Of a DNA stretch of 9,785 nucleotides, positions 1 through 6,995 are shown piece after piece. This stretch comes from Gammaproteobacteria bacterium (GTDB lineage: Bacteria > Pseudomonadota > Gammaproteobacteria > Steroidobacterales > Steroidobacteraceae): contig JADLDF010000278.1 of assembly GCA_020846815.1 (NCBI GenBank), positions 1 to 9,785 of the forward strand, written 5' to 3'. Within the stretch, counting starts at the first letter, position 1. Each line of letters opens with the position of its first letter. The notes under the pieces were generated by a model that saw only the letters and a list, made by a program, of their open reading frames with translations, did not search any database and was not told the origin of the DNA. The position numbers and the translations under genes were made by a program.

Positions 1-539
1 CGGTCGGCAAGCTCGCGGCGATCGCCTCCGAGGAGATCCTCTATCCCGAGATCGCGCGCTGCCACGCGATCCGCGGCGCCGAGGTGTTCCTGCATTCGAC
101 CAGCGAGACCGCCTCGCCGAACCTCACGATCAAGCAGATCGCGCGCCGCGCGCGCGCACTCGAGAACCTCGCCTACGTGGTTTCGGCGAACAACGCCGCG
201 CTGACGGGCATCGACGTGCCGGTCGATTCGAGCAACGGCTATTCCGACATCCTCGACTGGCAGGGCAACCAGATGGTGCTCGCCGGCGGCGGCGAGTCGT
301 CGGTGGCCAATGCCTGGCTCGACATGGCGGGGCTGCGTGCCGCACGCCGCCGGCCGCAGATGTCGAACATGCTGTCGCGCCAGGCGCTGGAGCTGTTCGC
401 CGAGAGCTATGCGAACGCCGACCTGCGCCGCTGCAATGGCCTGCTCGAGGGCGGCAAGCTGCGGATCCCCGATCGCAGCTACTTCCAGCAGCGCCAGGCC
501 GACGCGATCCAGCGCGCCATCGAGCGCGGCATCCTGTAG
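1..539 (+). CDS. Nitrilase-superfamily (carbon-nitrogen hydrolase) protein, C-terminal part
   Basis: The gene enters from the left edge with its reading frame starting at base 3; 178 residues are visible before the TAG at 537-539. The fragment opens in the segment that normally carries the nucleophile: family members read roughly G-x-[LI]-x-x-x-I-C-[YFW]-[DE]-x-x-[FY]-P-E, and here it reads GKLAAIASEEILYPE (fragment residues 2-16), so Ser9 sits where Cys is expected. The following helix and strand (ARCHAIRGAEVFLHST) and a later IDxAGLRxxRRRPxMSN-type stretch (here DMAGLRAARRRPQMSN) match branched nitrilase/amidase proteins. Canonical members hydrolyse nitriles or amides in the cytoplasm through a Glu-Lys-Cys triad. 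The Glu and Lys lie upstream of the window and cannot be checked. Fold assignment is good. Whether the protein is a catalyst, uses Ser, or is inactive is open. It is followed 46 bp later by an MBL-fold hydrolase and probably shares its transcript. Confidence 0.85.
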   Translation, partial: VGKLAAIASEEILYPEIARCHAIRGAEVFLHSTSETASPNLTIKQIARRARALENLAYVVSANNAALTGIDVPVDSSNGYSDILDWQGNQMVLAGGGESSVANAWLDMAGLRAARRRPQMSNMLSRQALELFAESYANADLRRCNGLLEGGKLRIPDRSYFQQRQADAIQRAIERGIL

Positions 540-573
540 TCGTCGTCGACGGCGGCCGGACGGCGCAGGGCGC

Positions 574-581
574 AGGGGAGG
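574..581 (+). promoter_or_regulatory. Ribosome binding site fixing the MBL-fold gene start
   Basis: The purine run AGGGGAGG lies 4 nt before the ATG at 586. It selects this start over the open frame that continues upstream to an ATG at 310 inside the nitrilase-like gene. Confidence 0.65.
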
Positions 582-585
582 CGGC

Positions 586-1452
586 ATGGCGGCAGCCACG
601 GATGGGGCTTGGCAGGTCGAGAGCCTCGGCCGCGGCGTGTTCCTGTTCCGCTGGACGCGTGGCTTCTACCTCAGCACCTTCGTCGTCGGCGAGCGCGGCG
701 TCACGGCCATCGACCCGATCGGCCCGGCCGCCGCGGCTGCCTACCGCGAGGCGATCGCCAGCGTCACCGACCGGCCACTCTCGCGCATCGTCTATTCGCA
801 CGACCATCGCGACCACATCTGCGGCGGCCAGGTGCTCGCCGCGGGAGAGTCTTGCGAGGTCTGCGCACACGAGGCCGCGCAGCGGCGCATCGCCCGGCGC
901 GGCGACACGGACGTGCTGGCGCCGACGCGGCTGATCGGCGACGGCGAGGTGGTCGCCGACGGCGCCGCGACGCTCGAAGTGCGCTACTTCGGGCCGAACC
1001 ACTCCGACTCGAACCTGCTGTTCCTGCTGCCCACCGACCGTGGTCGCATGCTGGTCTGGGTCGACGGCATCGAGCCGGGCGTCGCGCCCTACCGCAACCT
1101 GCCTGACACGGATTTCGGCGGCTATCTGCACTCGCTCGACGAGGCGGCGAAGCTGCAGTTCGACTTCGTCGTCGGCGGACACACCGGTCCCGGCGGCCGC
1201 GAATGGGTCGCGGACTATCGCGAATACATCCTGCGGCTGCTCGAAGCGACCCGCACGGCCTACCGCGCGGTCGGCGAGCAGACGCCGAAACCCGGCGAGG
1301 ACGGCGTCGCGATGACCGAGCGTGTGCGCGGCGAGGTGGCCGCGACCGCCGCGGCGAGCCTGCGCGCGCGCTTCGGACACTGGAGCGGCTATGCACAGTG
1401 GGCGCCGCAGACCGCGGACCGGATCCTGAGCTACCTGATCACGGGAAACTGA
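586..1452 (+). CDS. Metallo-beta-lactamase-fold metallohydrolase
   Basis: Predicted 288-residue soluble hydrolase of the MBL superfamily. The metal-binding signature HDHRDH is at residues 72-77 (H72, H74, D76, H77). Further ligands fit H139 (in PNHSDSN), D160 (in WVDG) and H199 (in GGHTGPG), so both zinc sites look intact. No signal peptide is evident; the N-terminus MAAATDGAWQVESLG leads directly into the first beta strands, so a cytoplasmic location is likely. The ATG at 586 is chosen because a strong Shine-Dalgarno precedes it and because homology to the fold begins here; the open frame extends further upstream only as a shadow of the preceding gene. The C-terminal region (about residues 200-288) is helical. 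The substrate is unknown. Its position between a nitrilase-like protein and an enoyl-reductase-like MDR suggests hydrolysis of an ester, lactone or thioester intermediate in a catabolic route; that is inference. Confidence 0.88.
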   Translation: MAAATDGAWQVESLGRGVFLFRWTRGFYLSTFVVGERGVTAIDPIGPAAAAAYREAIASVTDRPLSRIVYSHDHRDHICGGQVLAAGESCEVCAHEAAQRRIARRGDTDVLAPTRLIGDGEVVADGAATLEVRYFGPNHSDSNLLFLLPTDRGRMLVWVDGIEPGVAPYRNLPDTDFGGYLHSLDEAAKLQFDFVVGGHTGPGGREWVADYREYILRLLEATRTAYRAVGEQTPKPGEDGVAMTERVRGEVAATAAASLRARFGHWSGYAQWAPQTADRILSYLITGN

Positions 1453-1456
1453 AGCG

Positions 1457-2449
1457 ATGAAAGCCGTCATCCAGTCGGCCCATGGCGACCCGGCCGCCGT
1501 GCTGCGCGTGCTCGACCTGCCCGCCGAGCAGCCCGCCGCCGACGAGGTCGTGGTGCGCATGGAAGCTGCGGCGATGCACATCGCGGACCTGCGCACGATC
1601 ACCGGCGACGACGACGCCTTCAGGTTCCCGGTGCCGCGTACGCCCGGCTTCGAGGGCATCGGCCGCGTCGTGCGCGTGGGCAGCGCCGTCACCGAGTACC
1701 GGGTCGGCGAGCGTGTGTTCCCGGCGCTCGCCAGCGGCACGTTCCGCGAAGAAGTGCGTTGCAAGGCGGCGCTCTGCCTGCCGGCGCCGGCGAGCGGCGA
1801 CGCGATCCAGCTCAGCCTGCTGACCGTCAACGGCCCGACCGCCGAGGTGCTGCTCGAGGACTTCGCCGATCTGCAGCGCGGCGACTGGCTGATCCAGAAC
1901 GCCGCGAATTCGAGCTGCGGCCGCTATCTGACCCGCCTCGCGCGCCTCAAGGGCGTGCGCACGGTGAACGTGGTGCGCCGTGCGGAAATGATCGAGGAAC
2001 TGCGCGAGCTCGGCGGCGACGTCGTGCTGCTCGACGGACCGGATCTGGCGCCGCGCGTCGCCGCCGCGGTCGGCGGTGCGCCGGTGAAGCTCGGCATCGA
2101 TGCGGTCGCGGGTGCGGCCACGCAGCGCATCGCCGAGTGCCTCGCGCCCGGCAGCACGGTCGCGAGCTATGGCTCGATGAGCGGGCAGCGCTGCGAGCTC
2201 GACTTCTACCTGATGTTCCGCAACGACATCCGGCTGCGCGGCGTGGCCTTCGTGCGGCAGTTCCAGGCCAGGCGCACGCCGCAGCAGGTGCGCGAGATGT
2301 ATGCGCGCCTCGCTGGCCTGATGGCGCGCGGCGAGCTGGTCGCGAAGATCGCCGGCGTCTACGCGCTCGACCAGGTCGTCGAGGCCTGCGTGCGCGCCGC
2401 CCGCACCGGCGCGGAGCGCGACGGCAAGGTGATCCTGAAGATCTCGTGA
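1457..2449 (+). CDS. Zinc-independent MDR oxidoreductase, 2-enoyl-thioester-reductase-like
   Basis: A 330-residue medium-chain dehydrogenase/reductase. It has an N-terminal GroES-like domain (about 1-120), including GFEGIGRVVRVGSAV at 64-78, and a Rossmann domain. The nucleotide-binding segment IQNAANSSCGRYLTRLA (146-162) followed by GVRTVNVVRR closely resembles the MECR/Etr1 type (QNAANSGVGQ... then GLRTINVVRD), and TVNGPTAEVLLEDF (123-136) matches the conserved NP-x-TA segment. MECR-type enzymes reduce trans-2-enoyl thioesters with NADPH. The catalytic Tyr of that family, expected after the ITG in the loop around residues 48-57, is not present: the loop reads ITGDDDAFRF. No structural-zinc cysteine cluster is visible. 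The ATG is 4 bp after the stop of the MBL gene, which suggests translational coupling; no strong separate ribosome site is seen. Family is confident, reaction uncertain. Confidence 0.87.
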   Translation: MKAVIQSAHGDPAAVLRVLDLPAEQPAADEVVVRMEAAAMHIADLRTITGDDDAFRFPVPRTPGFEGIGRVVRVGSAVTEYRVGERVFPALASGTFREEVRCKAALCLPAPASGDAIQLSLLTVNGPTAEVLLEDFADLQRGDWLIQNAANSSCGRYLTRLARLKGVRTVNVVRRAEMIEELRELGGDVVLLDGPDLAPRVAAAVGGAPVKLGIDAVAGAATQRIAECLAPGSTVASYGSMSGQRCELDFYLMFRNDIRLRGVAFVRQFQARRTPQQVREMYARLAGLMARGELVAKIAGVYALDQVVEACVRAARTGAERDGKVILKIS

Positions 2450-2548
2450 CGCACCGCGAGCGGGAGACGCCGAGGTCTGGTTCTCCAAAGGCGTGCGACC
2501 GATGCTCGGCGGCCTCGATGCGCGCAGCGCCGAAAAGGGATGTCGGCG

Positions 2549-3865
2549 TCAGGCGCCGCGGGCGAGGTCGTCGCGCACCAGCAGCGCCGAAGTCGCCGCG
2601 CCCATCGAGCCGGCGAAACCCCGCGGGCAACATGCATCGCCGACGTTGAACAATCCCCTGATGGGCGTGCGGTGCGAGACCGGCGAGCCGGGCACGGTGC
2701 GGAAGCCCGGCCACTTGCCGCGATAGCAGGTGCGCGTCAGCACGCGGCAGCGTGCATCGAAGTCGGGGATGATGTCGCGCAGGTCGTCCATGACGAGCGC
2801 GAACTCGGCGTCGAGGTCGCCCGGGTCGAGCGCATTCAGTGGCGCGCCACCGACTGTGTACAGGTGCTTGCCCGGCGGGGCCGTGTCGGGGCAGTCGAAC
2901 GAGGGCGAGTCGATCATGTTGACGCGCCGGGTGCCGCAGACCGCGATCGCCGAATAGTCGAGCACGCGCTCGTCGCTGCAGAAATGCAGCCACAGGATCG
3001 CGGTCGGATGCACGTGGTGCTCGAGATATCCGAGGTAGCTGCGCTCGAAGGCTCCGGCACCGGCGAGCGCGACCGTGGCCTGCGGCCCGAGATTGCTGAC
3101 GACCACGGGTGCCGCGACGCGATGGTCGCGGCGCTGCCAGCGCAGGCTGGCACCGGTGGCCAGGCCGCGCTCGTGCAGGATCCCGCTCGCCGCGCAGCCG
3201 GTCAGCACGTCGCCGCCGTGGGCGCGGACGACCTCGGCCATGCGTTCCCAGAGACGCAGGCTGCCGCCCTCGACGTAGCCGAAGCGCAGCCGCGGGATGT
3301 TCTTCAGCAAGCGGAAATACTCGCCGGCCGGCAGCTCGTGACTGTTGACGGTCAGCAGCGCGGAGATCGTCGCCTGGAACAGCGCGTGGATGCGCGGATT
3401 GGCCGTGTACTGCGCCAGCCAGTCGCGGAACGACAGCTCGTCGGTCGGCTCGAGCCAGTCGAGCGCATCGCCGAGCGCGGCGATGACGCGGCGCGATTCC
3501 TCCTCCGAGACCGCGACGTGGCGGATGGTGGCGCGCAGGCTGCCGCGCTCCGCGGTGATTTCGTGGCAGCGACCGTCGAACCACCAGGCCGAGCGGCTCG
3601 CCTGGCGCACGCCGGACTCGACGCCGAGCTCGGCGCAGATCTTTTCGATCGGGCCGCCGACCTGCACGGCCAGGCCGCCCGTTGCGCAGAGATAGCCGTC
3701 GTGATCGGAGGTCGAGAAGCGTCCGCCGAGATAGGCGCGCTTCTCGACGAGCAGCACGCGCCGTCCCTGCCGCGCGAGCAGGGCTGCGGCACAGCTGCCG
3801 CCGACGCCGGAGCCGAGGACGATCGCGTCGTAGCGGGATTGCAGGCTCTGGCTGGAGGGTTGCAT
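2549..3865 (-). CDS. FAD-dependent oxidoreductase, phytoene-desaturase/CrtI-like
   Basis: A 438-residue flavoprotein of the COG1233 type (phytoene desaturase, retinol saturase and relatives). The dinucleotide-binding beta-alpha-beta unit is near the N-terminus: GSGVGG at 18-23, VEK with the ribose-binding Glu at 41, and LGGR at 46-49. The C-terminal FAD segment is NVGDACCPRGFAGSMGA at about 407-423. The middle part (IPRLRFGYVEGGSLRLWERMAE) matches the family's GG-x-x-x-L motif. Such enzymes desaturate, saturate or isomerise lipophilic substrates and are often membrane-associated. No carotenoid gene is nearby, so the substrate is unknown. The ATG at 3865 lies 10 bp after the stop of the RNA methyltransferase gene. 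A GTG at 3955 would add a 30-residue Pro/Leu-rich leader overlapping that gene and is judged wrong. The 99-bp convergent gap downstream (2450-2548) shows no convincing terminator. Confidence 0.88.
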   Translation of the reverse strand: MQPSSQSLQSRYDAIVLGSGVGGSCAAALLARQGRRVLLVEKRAYLGGRFSTSDHDGYLCATGGLAVQVGGPIEKICAELGVESGVRQASRSAWWFDGRCHEITAERGSLRATIRHVAVSEEESRRVIAALGDALDWLEPTDELSFRDWLAQYTANPRIHALFQATISALLTVNSHELPAGEYFRLLKNIPRLRFGYVEGGSLRLWERMAEVVRAHGGDVLTGCAASGILHERGLATGASLRWQRRDHRVAAPVVVSNLGPQATVALAGAGAFERSYLGYLEHHVHPTAILWLHFCSDERVLDYSAIAVCGTRRVNMIDSPSFDCPDTAPPGKHLYTVGGAPLNALDPGDLDAEFALVMDDLRDIIPDFDARCRVLTRTCYRGKWPGFRTVPGSPVSHRTPIRGLFNVGDACCPRGFAGSMGAATSALLVRDDLARGA

Positions 3866-3875
3866 TGCTGAGTGG

Positions 3876-4670
3876 TCAGCTCGTAGCGGGGATGGTTGCG
3901 GCAGGAGCTGCGGCGTCGGGAGCTGCAGCGGCGACGATCGGGGCAGGGGCGGCACGTCGCAGCTCGTAGACGCAGAGGCTCACGGCGGTCGCGAGGTTCA
4001 GCGACTCGATCGTGCCACTGCCGGGAATGGTGAACTTGCGCGCGCCCGGCGCCGCGAGCATCGGGACGGGCAGGCCGCGGGCTTCGTTGCCGAACAGCAG
4101 GCAGGCGAAACCGTCGAAGCCCGGCGCGGTCAGCGGCTCGCCGTGCAGGTCGAGGCAGGCGATGCGGCCGAAGCGTGCAGGCAGCGAGTCGAGCGGCACG
4201 TCGCACTCGATGGGCACGTGGAAGACCGCGCCGGCGCTGGCGCGCAGCACCTTGGAATTGAACGGATCGACGCTGCCCGGCGTCAGCAGGCAGCGAAAGC
4301 CGCCGAACCAGGCGAGGCTGCGCAGGATCGTGCCGAGGTTGCCGGGGTCCTGGACCTCGTGCAGGCAGACTGCCCGTTCGCCACCGCGCGGCGCCGGCGG
4401 CGGCAGGATCGGCACGCGTGCGACGAGACCCTGCGGCGTGCGCGTCTCGGAGAGCTGCGCCATCTGCCGCGCGCCGATCACGTGGACGGGGAACGGGCTG
4501 CGCCAGTCGGCATGCTCCTGCGTGACATAGAGCTTGCTGGCACGCAGCCGTGGCTCACGTTCCGCGGCCTTCTGCAGCTCGAGCACCAGGTGCTCCCCCT
4601 CGACCAGGAAGGCGTGCTGCGCTTCGCGGTACTTCTTCTGGTGCAGTTTCCTGAGCTCGTCGAGACTCAC
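3876..4670 (-). CDS. SpoU/TrmH-family (SPOUT) RNA 2'-O-methyltransferase
   Basis: 264 residues. An N-terminal substrate-binding domain (about 1-90, with KYREAQHAFLVEGEHLV) is followed by the SPOUT catalytic domain. Motif 1 is QDPGNLGTILRS (107-118; N111 and the catalytic-type R117). Motif 2 is FGNEARGL (193-200). Motif 3 is FTIPGSGTIESLNLATA (213-229), which with motif 2 forms the trefoil knot that binds S-adenosylmethionine. Family members methylate ribose 2'-OH in rRNA (RlmB type) or tRNA; the target here cannot be read from the sequence. The first codon is GTG, overlapping the upstream stop as GTGA, a standard sign of translational coupling to the COG2509 gene. The last 25 residues are an Ala/Pro-rich low-complexity tail beyond the normal domain end. 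Confident in family, not in target nucleotide. Confidence 0.92.
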   Translation of the reverse strand: MSLDELRKLHQKKYREAQHAFLVEGEHLVLELQKAAEREPRLRASKLYVTQEHADWRSPFPVHVIGARQMAQLSETRTPQGLVARVPILPPPAPRGGERAVCLHEVQDPGNLGTILRSLAWFGGFRCLLTPGSVDPFNSKVLRASAGAVFHVPIECDVPLDSLPARFGRIACLDLHGEPLTAPGFDGFACLLFGNEARGLPVPMLAAPGARKFTIPGSGTIESLNLATAVSLCVYELRRAAPAPIVAAAAPDAAAPAATIPATS

Positions 4671-6301
4671 GAGGCCACCGCGATGCTCTGCCGCGCGCCG
4701 CCGAGACTCAGCGCGACGGCTTCGGCGACCTTGATGCCGTCGACGCCGGCCGAGAGGATACCGCCGGCGTAGCCTGCGCCTTCGCCGCAGGGGAACAGGC
4801 CACGGACGTTCAGGCTCTGCAGCGTTGCCGGGTCACGCGTGATCCGCAGCGGTGCGGAGGTGCGCGTCTCGACGCCGGTGAACACGGCGTCCTCGCGATC
4901 GAAGCCGGCGATCTGGCGGCCGAAGGCGGGCAGCGCCTCGCGGATCGCCTCGATGGCGTAGGGCGGCAGTGCGCCCGAGAGATCGCCGAGCCTGACGCCG
5001 GGCTGGTACGAGGGCTCGACCTCGCCGAGCGTGGTCGAGGGCACGCCGCGCAGGAAGTCACCGACCAGCTGGCCGGGTGCGCGATCGTCGCCGCCGCCGA
5101 GCACGAAGGCCTGGGACTCGAGCCGTTCCTGCAGCTCGATGCCGGCCAGCGTGCCGTCCGGGAAGTCGGCCCGGGGGTCGATGCCGACGACGATGCCGGC
5201 GTTGGCGTTGCGTTCGTTGCGCGAATACTGGCTCATGCCATTGGTGACCACGCGGCCGGGCTCGGAGGTCGCGGCGACGACCATGCCGCCGGGGCACATG
5301 CAGAAACTATAGACCGCGCGGCCGTTGCGTGCATGGTGCACCAGCTTGTAATCGGCGGCACCGAGCGCCGGATGGCCGGCGTAGCGGCCGAGGCGGACGC
5401 GGTCGATCATCGATTGCGGATGCTCGATCCGCAGGCCGATCGCGAACGGCTTCGGCTCGAGGAACACGCCGCGCCGCTGCAGCATGCGGAAGCTGTCGCG
5501 GGCGCTGTGGCCGGGTGCGAGCACGACGTGCCGGCCGTGCAGCACCTCGCCGCTCGAGAGCACCACGCCTTCGATCCGGCCGTCGCCGAGCACGAGGTCG
5601 TCGACCCGGCTCTCGAAGCGCACTTCGCCGCCGAGCGCGAGGATCTGCTGGCGCATGCGTGCGACCACGCCCGTGAGGCGGAAGGTGCCGATGTGCGGCC
5701 TGGCGACGTAGAGGATCTCTTCGGGTGCGCCGGCCGCGACGAACTCGCGCATGACCTTGCGGCCGTGGAACTTCGGGTCCTTGATCTGGCTGTAGAGCTT
5801 GCCGTCGGAGAACAGGCCGGCACCGCCTTCGCCGAACTGCACGTTCGACTCGGGATCGAGCACGCCGCGTCGCCACAGGCCCCAGGTGTCCTGGGTGCGG
5901 CGGCGCACCTCGCGGCCGCGTTCGAGCACGATCGGCCGGAAGCCCATCTGCGCGAGCAGCAGCGCCGCGAACAGCCCGCCGGGGCCGAAGCCGACGACCA
6001 GCGGGCGCTCCTGCAGGCCGGCGGGCGCCTGCGCGACGGGGCGGTAGCTCGTGTCCGGCGCCGGGCCGACCTGCGGGTCGCGCGCGCAGCGACGCAGCAC
6101 CGCGGCTTCGTCGCGTACCGCGACATCGACGACGTGGACGAAGCTGATCGTCGCGTGCTTCTTGCGCGCGTCGTAGCTGCGCTTGAAGACCGTGAAGTCG
6201 AGCAGCTCGTCGTCACGCAGGCGCAGGCGCTGCAGCAGCGCCGCGCGCAGCGCGCCTGGCGGCGCATCGAGCGGCAGCGGGAGTTCGGTGATGCGGATCA
6301 C
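4667..6301 (-). CDS. NAD(P)/FAD-dependent dehydrogenase, COG2509-like
   Basis: A 544-residue protein that matches, from memory, the widely conserved but functionally uncharacterised FAD-dependent dehydrogenase family. An N-terminal domain of about 95 residues has the family pattern of basic and aromatic residues (DFTVFKRSYDARKK, 35-48). It precedes the FAD Rossmann motif VGFGPGGLFAA (103-113) with ERG at 127-129. Next comes FGEGGAGLFSDGKLYSQIKD (about 157-176), a hallmark of the family. Other recognisable parts are FCMCPGG in the middle and GEGAGYAGGILSAGVDGIK near the C-terminus (about 513-531). The start is GTG at 6301, preceded by AGGAAG six bases upstream on the minus strand. This is the first gene of the operon that continues into the TrmH-type methyltransferase. 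The redox substrate and the physiological role are not known to me. Cytoplasmic: no signal peptide or membrane segment seen. Confidence 0.9.
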   Translation of the reverse strand: MIRITELPLPLDAPPGALRAALLQRLRLRDDELLDFTVFKRSYDARKKHATISFVHVVDVAVRDEAAVLRRCARDPQVGPAPDTSYRPVAQAPAGLQERPLVVGFGPGGLFAALLLAQMGFRPIVLERGREVRRRTQDTWGLWRRGVLDPESNVQFGEGGAGLFSDGKLYSQIKDPKFHGRKVMREFVAAGAPEEILYVARPHIGTFRLTGVVARMRQQILALGGEVRFESRVDDLVLGDGRIEGVVLSSGEVLHGRHVVLAPGHSARDSFRMLQRRGVFLEPKPFAIGLRIEHPQSMIDRVRLGRYAGHPALGAADYKLVHHARNGRAVYSFCMCPGGMVVAATSEPGRVVTNGMSQYSRNERNANAGIVVGIDPRADFPDGTLAGIELQERLESQAFVLGGGDDRAPGQLVGDFLRGVPSTTLGEVEPSYQPGVRLGDLSGALPPYAIEAIREALPAFGRQIAGFDREDAVFTGVETRTSAPLRITRDPATLQSLNVRGLFPCGEGAGYAGGILSAGVDGIKVAEAVALSLGGARQSIAVAS

Positions 6302-6359
6302 GGCCGGCTTCCTGGCCGGTCGACCCGGCAGAGGGAAAAGGTGGCAGAATCATTCTACC
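6302..6359. promoter_or_regulatory. Divergent promoter region between the FAD dehydrogenase gene and rlmE
   Basis: This 58-bp spacer is the only place for promoters of both transcripts unless they start inside the opposite gene. It contains the perfect palindrome AGAATCATTCT (6346-6356). On the minus strand that gives TAGAAT (6352-6357), five of six matches to a sigma-70 -10 box. On the plus strand it gives CAGAAT (6345-6350), four of six. No good -35 is found at the right spacing for either. If the plus -10 is real, transcription would begin within a few bases of the rlmE GTG at 6360, giving a leaderless or near-leaderless message. No well-placed Shine-Dalgarno precedes that GTG: the nearest, AGGTGG at 6339-6344, is 15 nt away. 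Confidence 0.4.
6304..6319 (-). promoter_or_regulatory. Small hairpin enclosing the Shine-Dalgarno of the FAD dehydrogenase gene
   Basis: On the minus strand the arms CCGGC and GCCGG (5 bp) enclose the 6-nt loop CAGGAA, which includes most of the AGGAAG ribosome site; the hairpin ends two bases before the GTG at 6301. Presenting the ribosome site in a loop could modulate initiation, but a 5-bp stem in such GC-rich DNA may be chance. Confidence 0.3.
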
Positions 6360-6983
6360 GTGCCGAGAACCAAGAGCAGCAGTCGCTGGCTGCAGCGCCA
6401 CGTCAACGATCCCTACGTCAAGCAGGCGCAGCGCGAGGGCTATCGTTCGCGCTCGGCCTACAAGCTCATCGAGCTCGACCAGAAGGACCGGCTGATCCGT
6501 CCCGGCATGCGGGTCATGGACCTGGGCTCCGCGCCCGGCGGCTGGTCGCAGGTGCTGAGCCGGCGGCTCGGCGAGCGCGGCAAGGTGCTCGCGACCGACA
6601 TCCTGCCGATGGAGCCGATCGACAACGTCGATTTCATCCAGGGCGATTTCACCGACGAGGCGATCGTGGCGCAAATCCACGACTGGCTCGGCGGCGCGAA
6701 GTTCGACCTCATCGTCTCGGACATCGCGCCGAACATCACCGGCATCGACTCGGCCGACCAGGCCTCGTCGATCTACTTCCTCGAGCTCGCGCTCGACACG
6801 GTGCGCGAGACGCTGAAGCCCGGCGCGACCTTCGTCGCCAAGATGTTCCAGGGCGCAGGCTCCGACCAGTGGCTCAAGGACCTGCGCGGCTCGTTCCAGA
6901 AGGTGTCGATCCGCAAGCCCGGCGCTTCGCGGCCCGAGTCGCGCGAGGTCTACGTGGTCGCGAAGGGCTTCAAGGGCGCCTAG
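6360..6983 (+). CDS. rlmE: 23S rRNA (uridine(2552)-2'-O)-methyltransferase RlmE (FtsJ/RrmJ)
   Basis: 207 residues, close to the 209 of E. coli RlmE. It methylates the ribose of U2552 in the A-loop of 23S rRNA on the 50S subunit, using S-adenosylmethionine. The SAM motif DLGSAPGGW is at 54-62. The catalytic K-D-K-E tetrad is complete at K35, D121 (SDIAPN), K161 (VAKMFQG) and E196 (SREVYVV), each exactly three positions below the E. coli K38, D124, K164 and E199. The N-terminus TKSSSRWLQRHVNDPYV matches the E. coli start well, which supports the GTG at 6360. An in-frame ATG at 6291 would overlap the divergent gene and add 23 unrelated residues. In many proteobacteria rlmE is followed by ftsH; here a vapBC pair lies convergently 12 bp downstream instead. 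Confidence 0.96.
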   Translation: MPRTKSSSRWLQRHVNDPYVKQAQREGYRSRSAYKLIELDQKDRLIRPGMRVMDLGSAPGGWSQVLSRRLGERGKVLATDILPMEPIDNVDFIQGDFTDEAIVAQIHDWLGGAKFDLIVSDIAPNITGIDSADQASSIYFLELALDTVRETLKPGATFVAKMFQGAGSDQWLKDLRGSFQKVSIRKPGASRPESREVYVVAKGFKGA

Positions 6984-6995
6984 CCCGGCGCGTCG

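Noticed and set aside
130..1830. 566-residue open frame on the minus strand opposite the nitrilase-like, MBL and MDR genes
   Set aside because: It is opposite three genes with clear motifs. Its product is Arg/Ala-rich with no recognisable domain, typical of antisense frames in GC-rich DNA.
2506..2533. Stem TCGGCG/CGCCGA in the convergent gap as an intrinsic terminator
   Set aside because: Only 6 bp with a 16-nt loop, and the adjacent AAAA is on the wrong side to give a U-tract on either transcript.
3866..3955. 30-residue N-terminal extension of the CrtI-like protein from a GTG at 3955
   Set aside because: It overlaps the methyltransferase by 80 bp, is Pro/Leu-rich, and the flavin-binding strand follows normally from the ATG at 3865.
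6291..6359. Upstream in-frame ATG for rlmE
   Set aside because: It would overlap the divergent gene by 11 bp and add residues absent from known RlmE; alignment to E. coli starts at the GTG at 6360.
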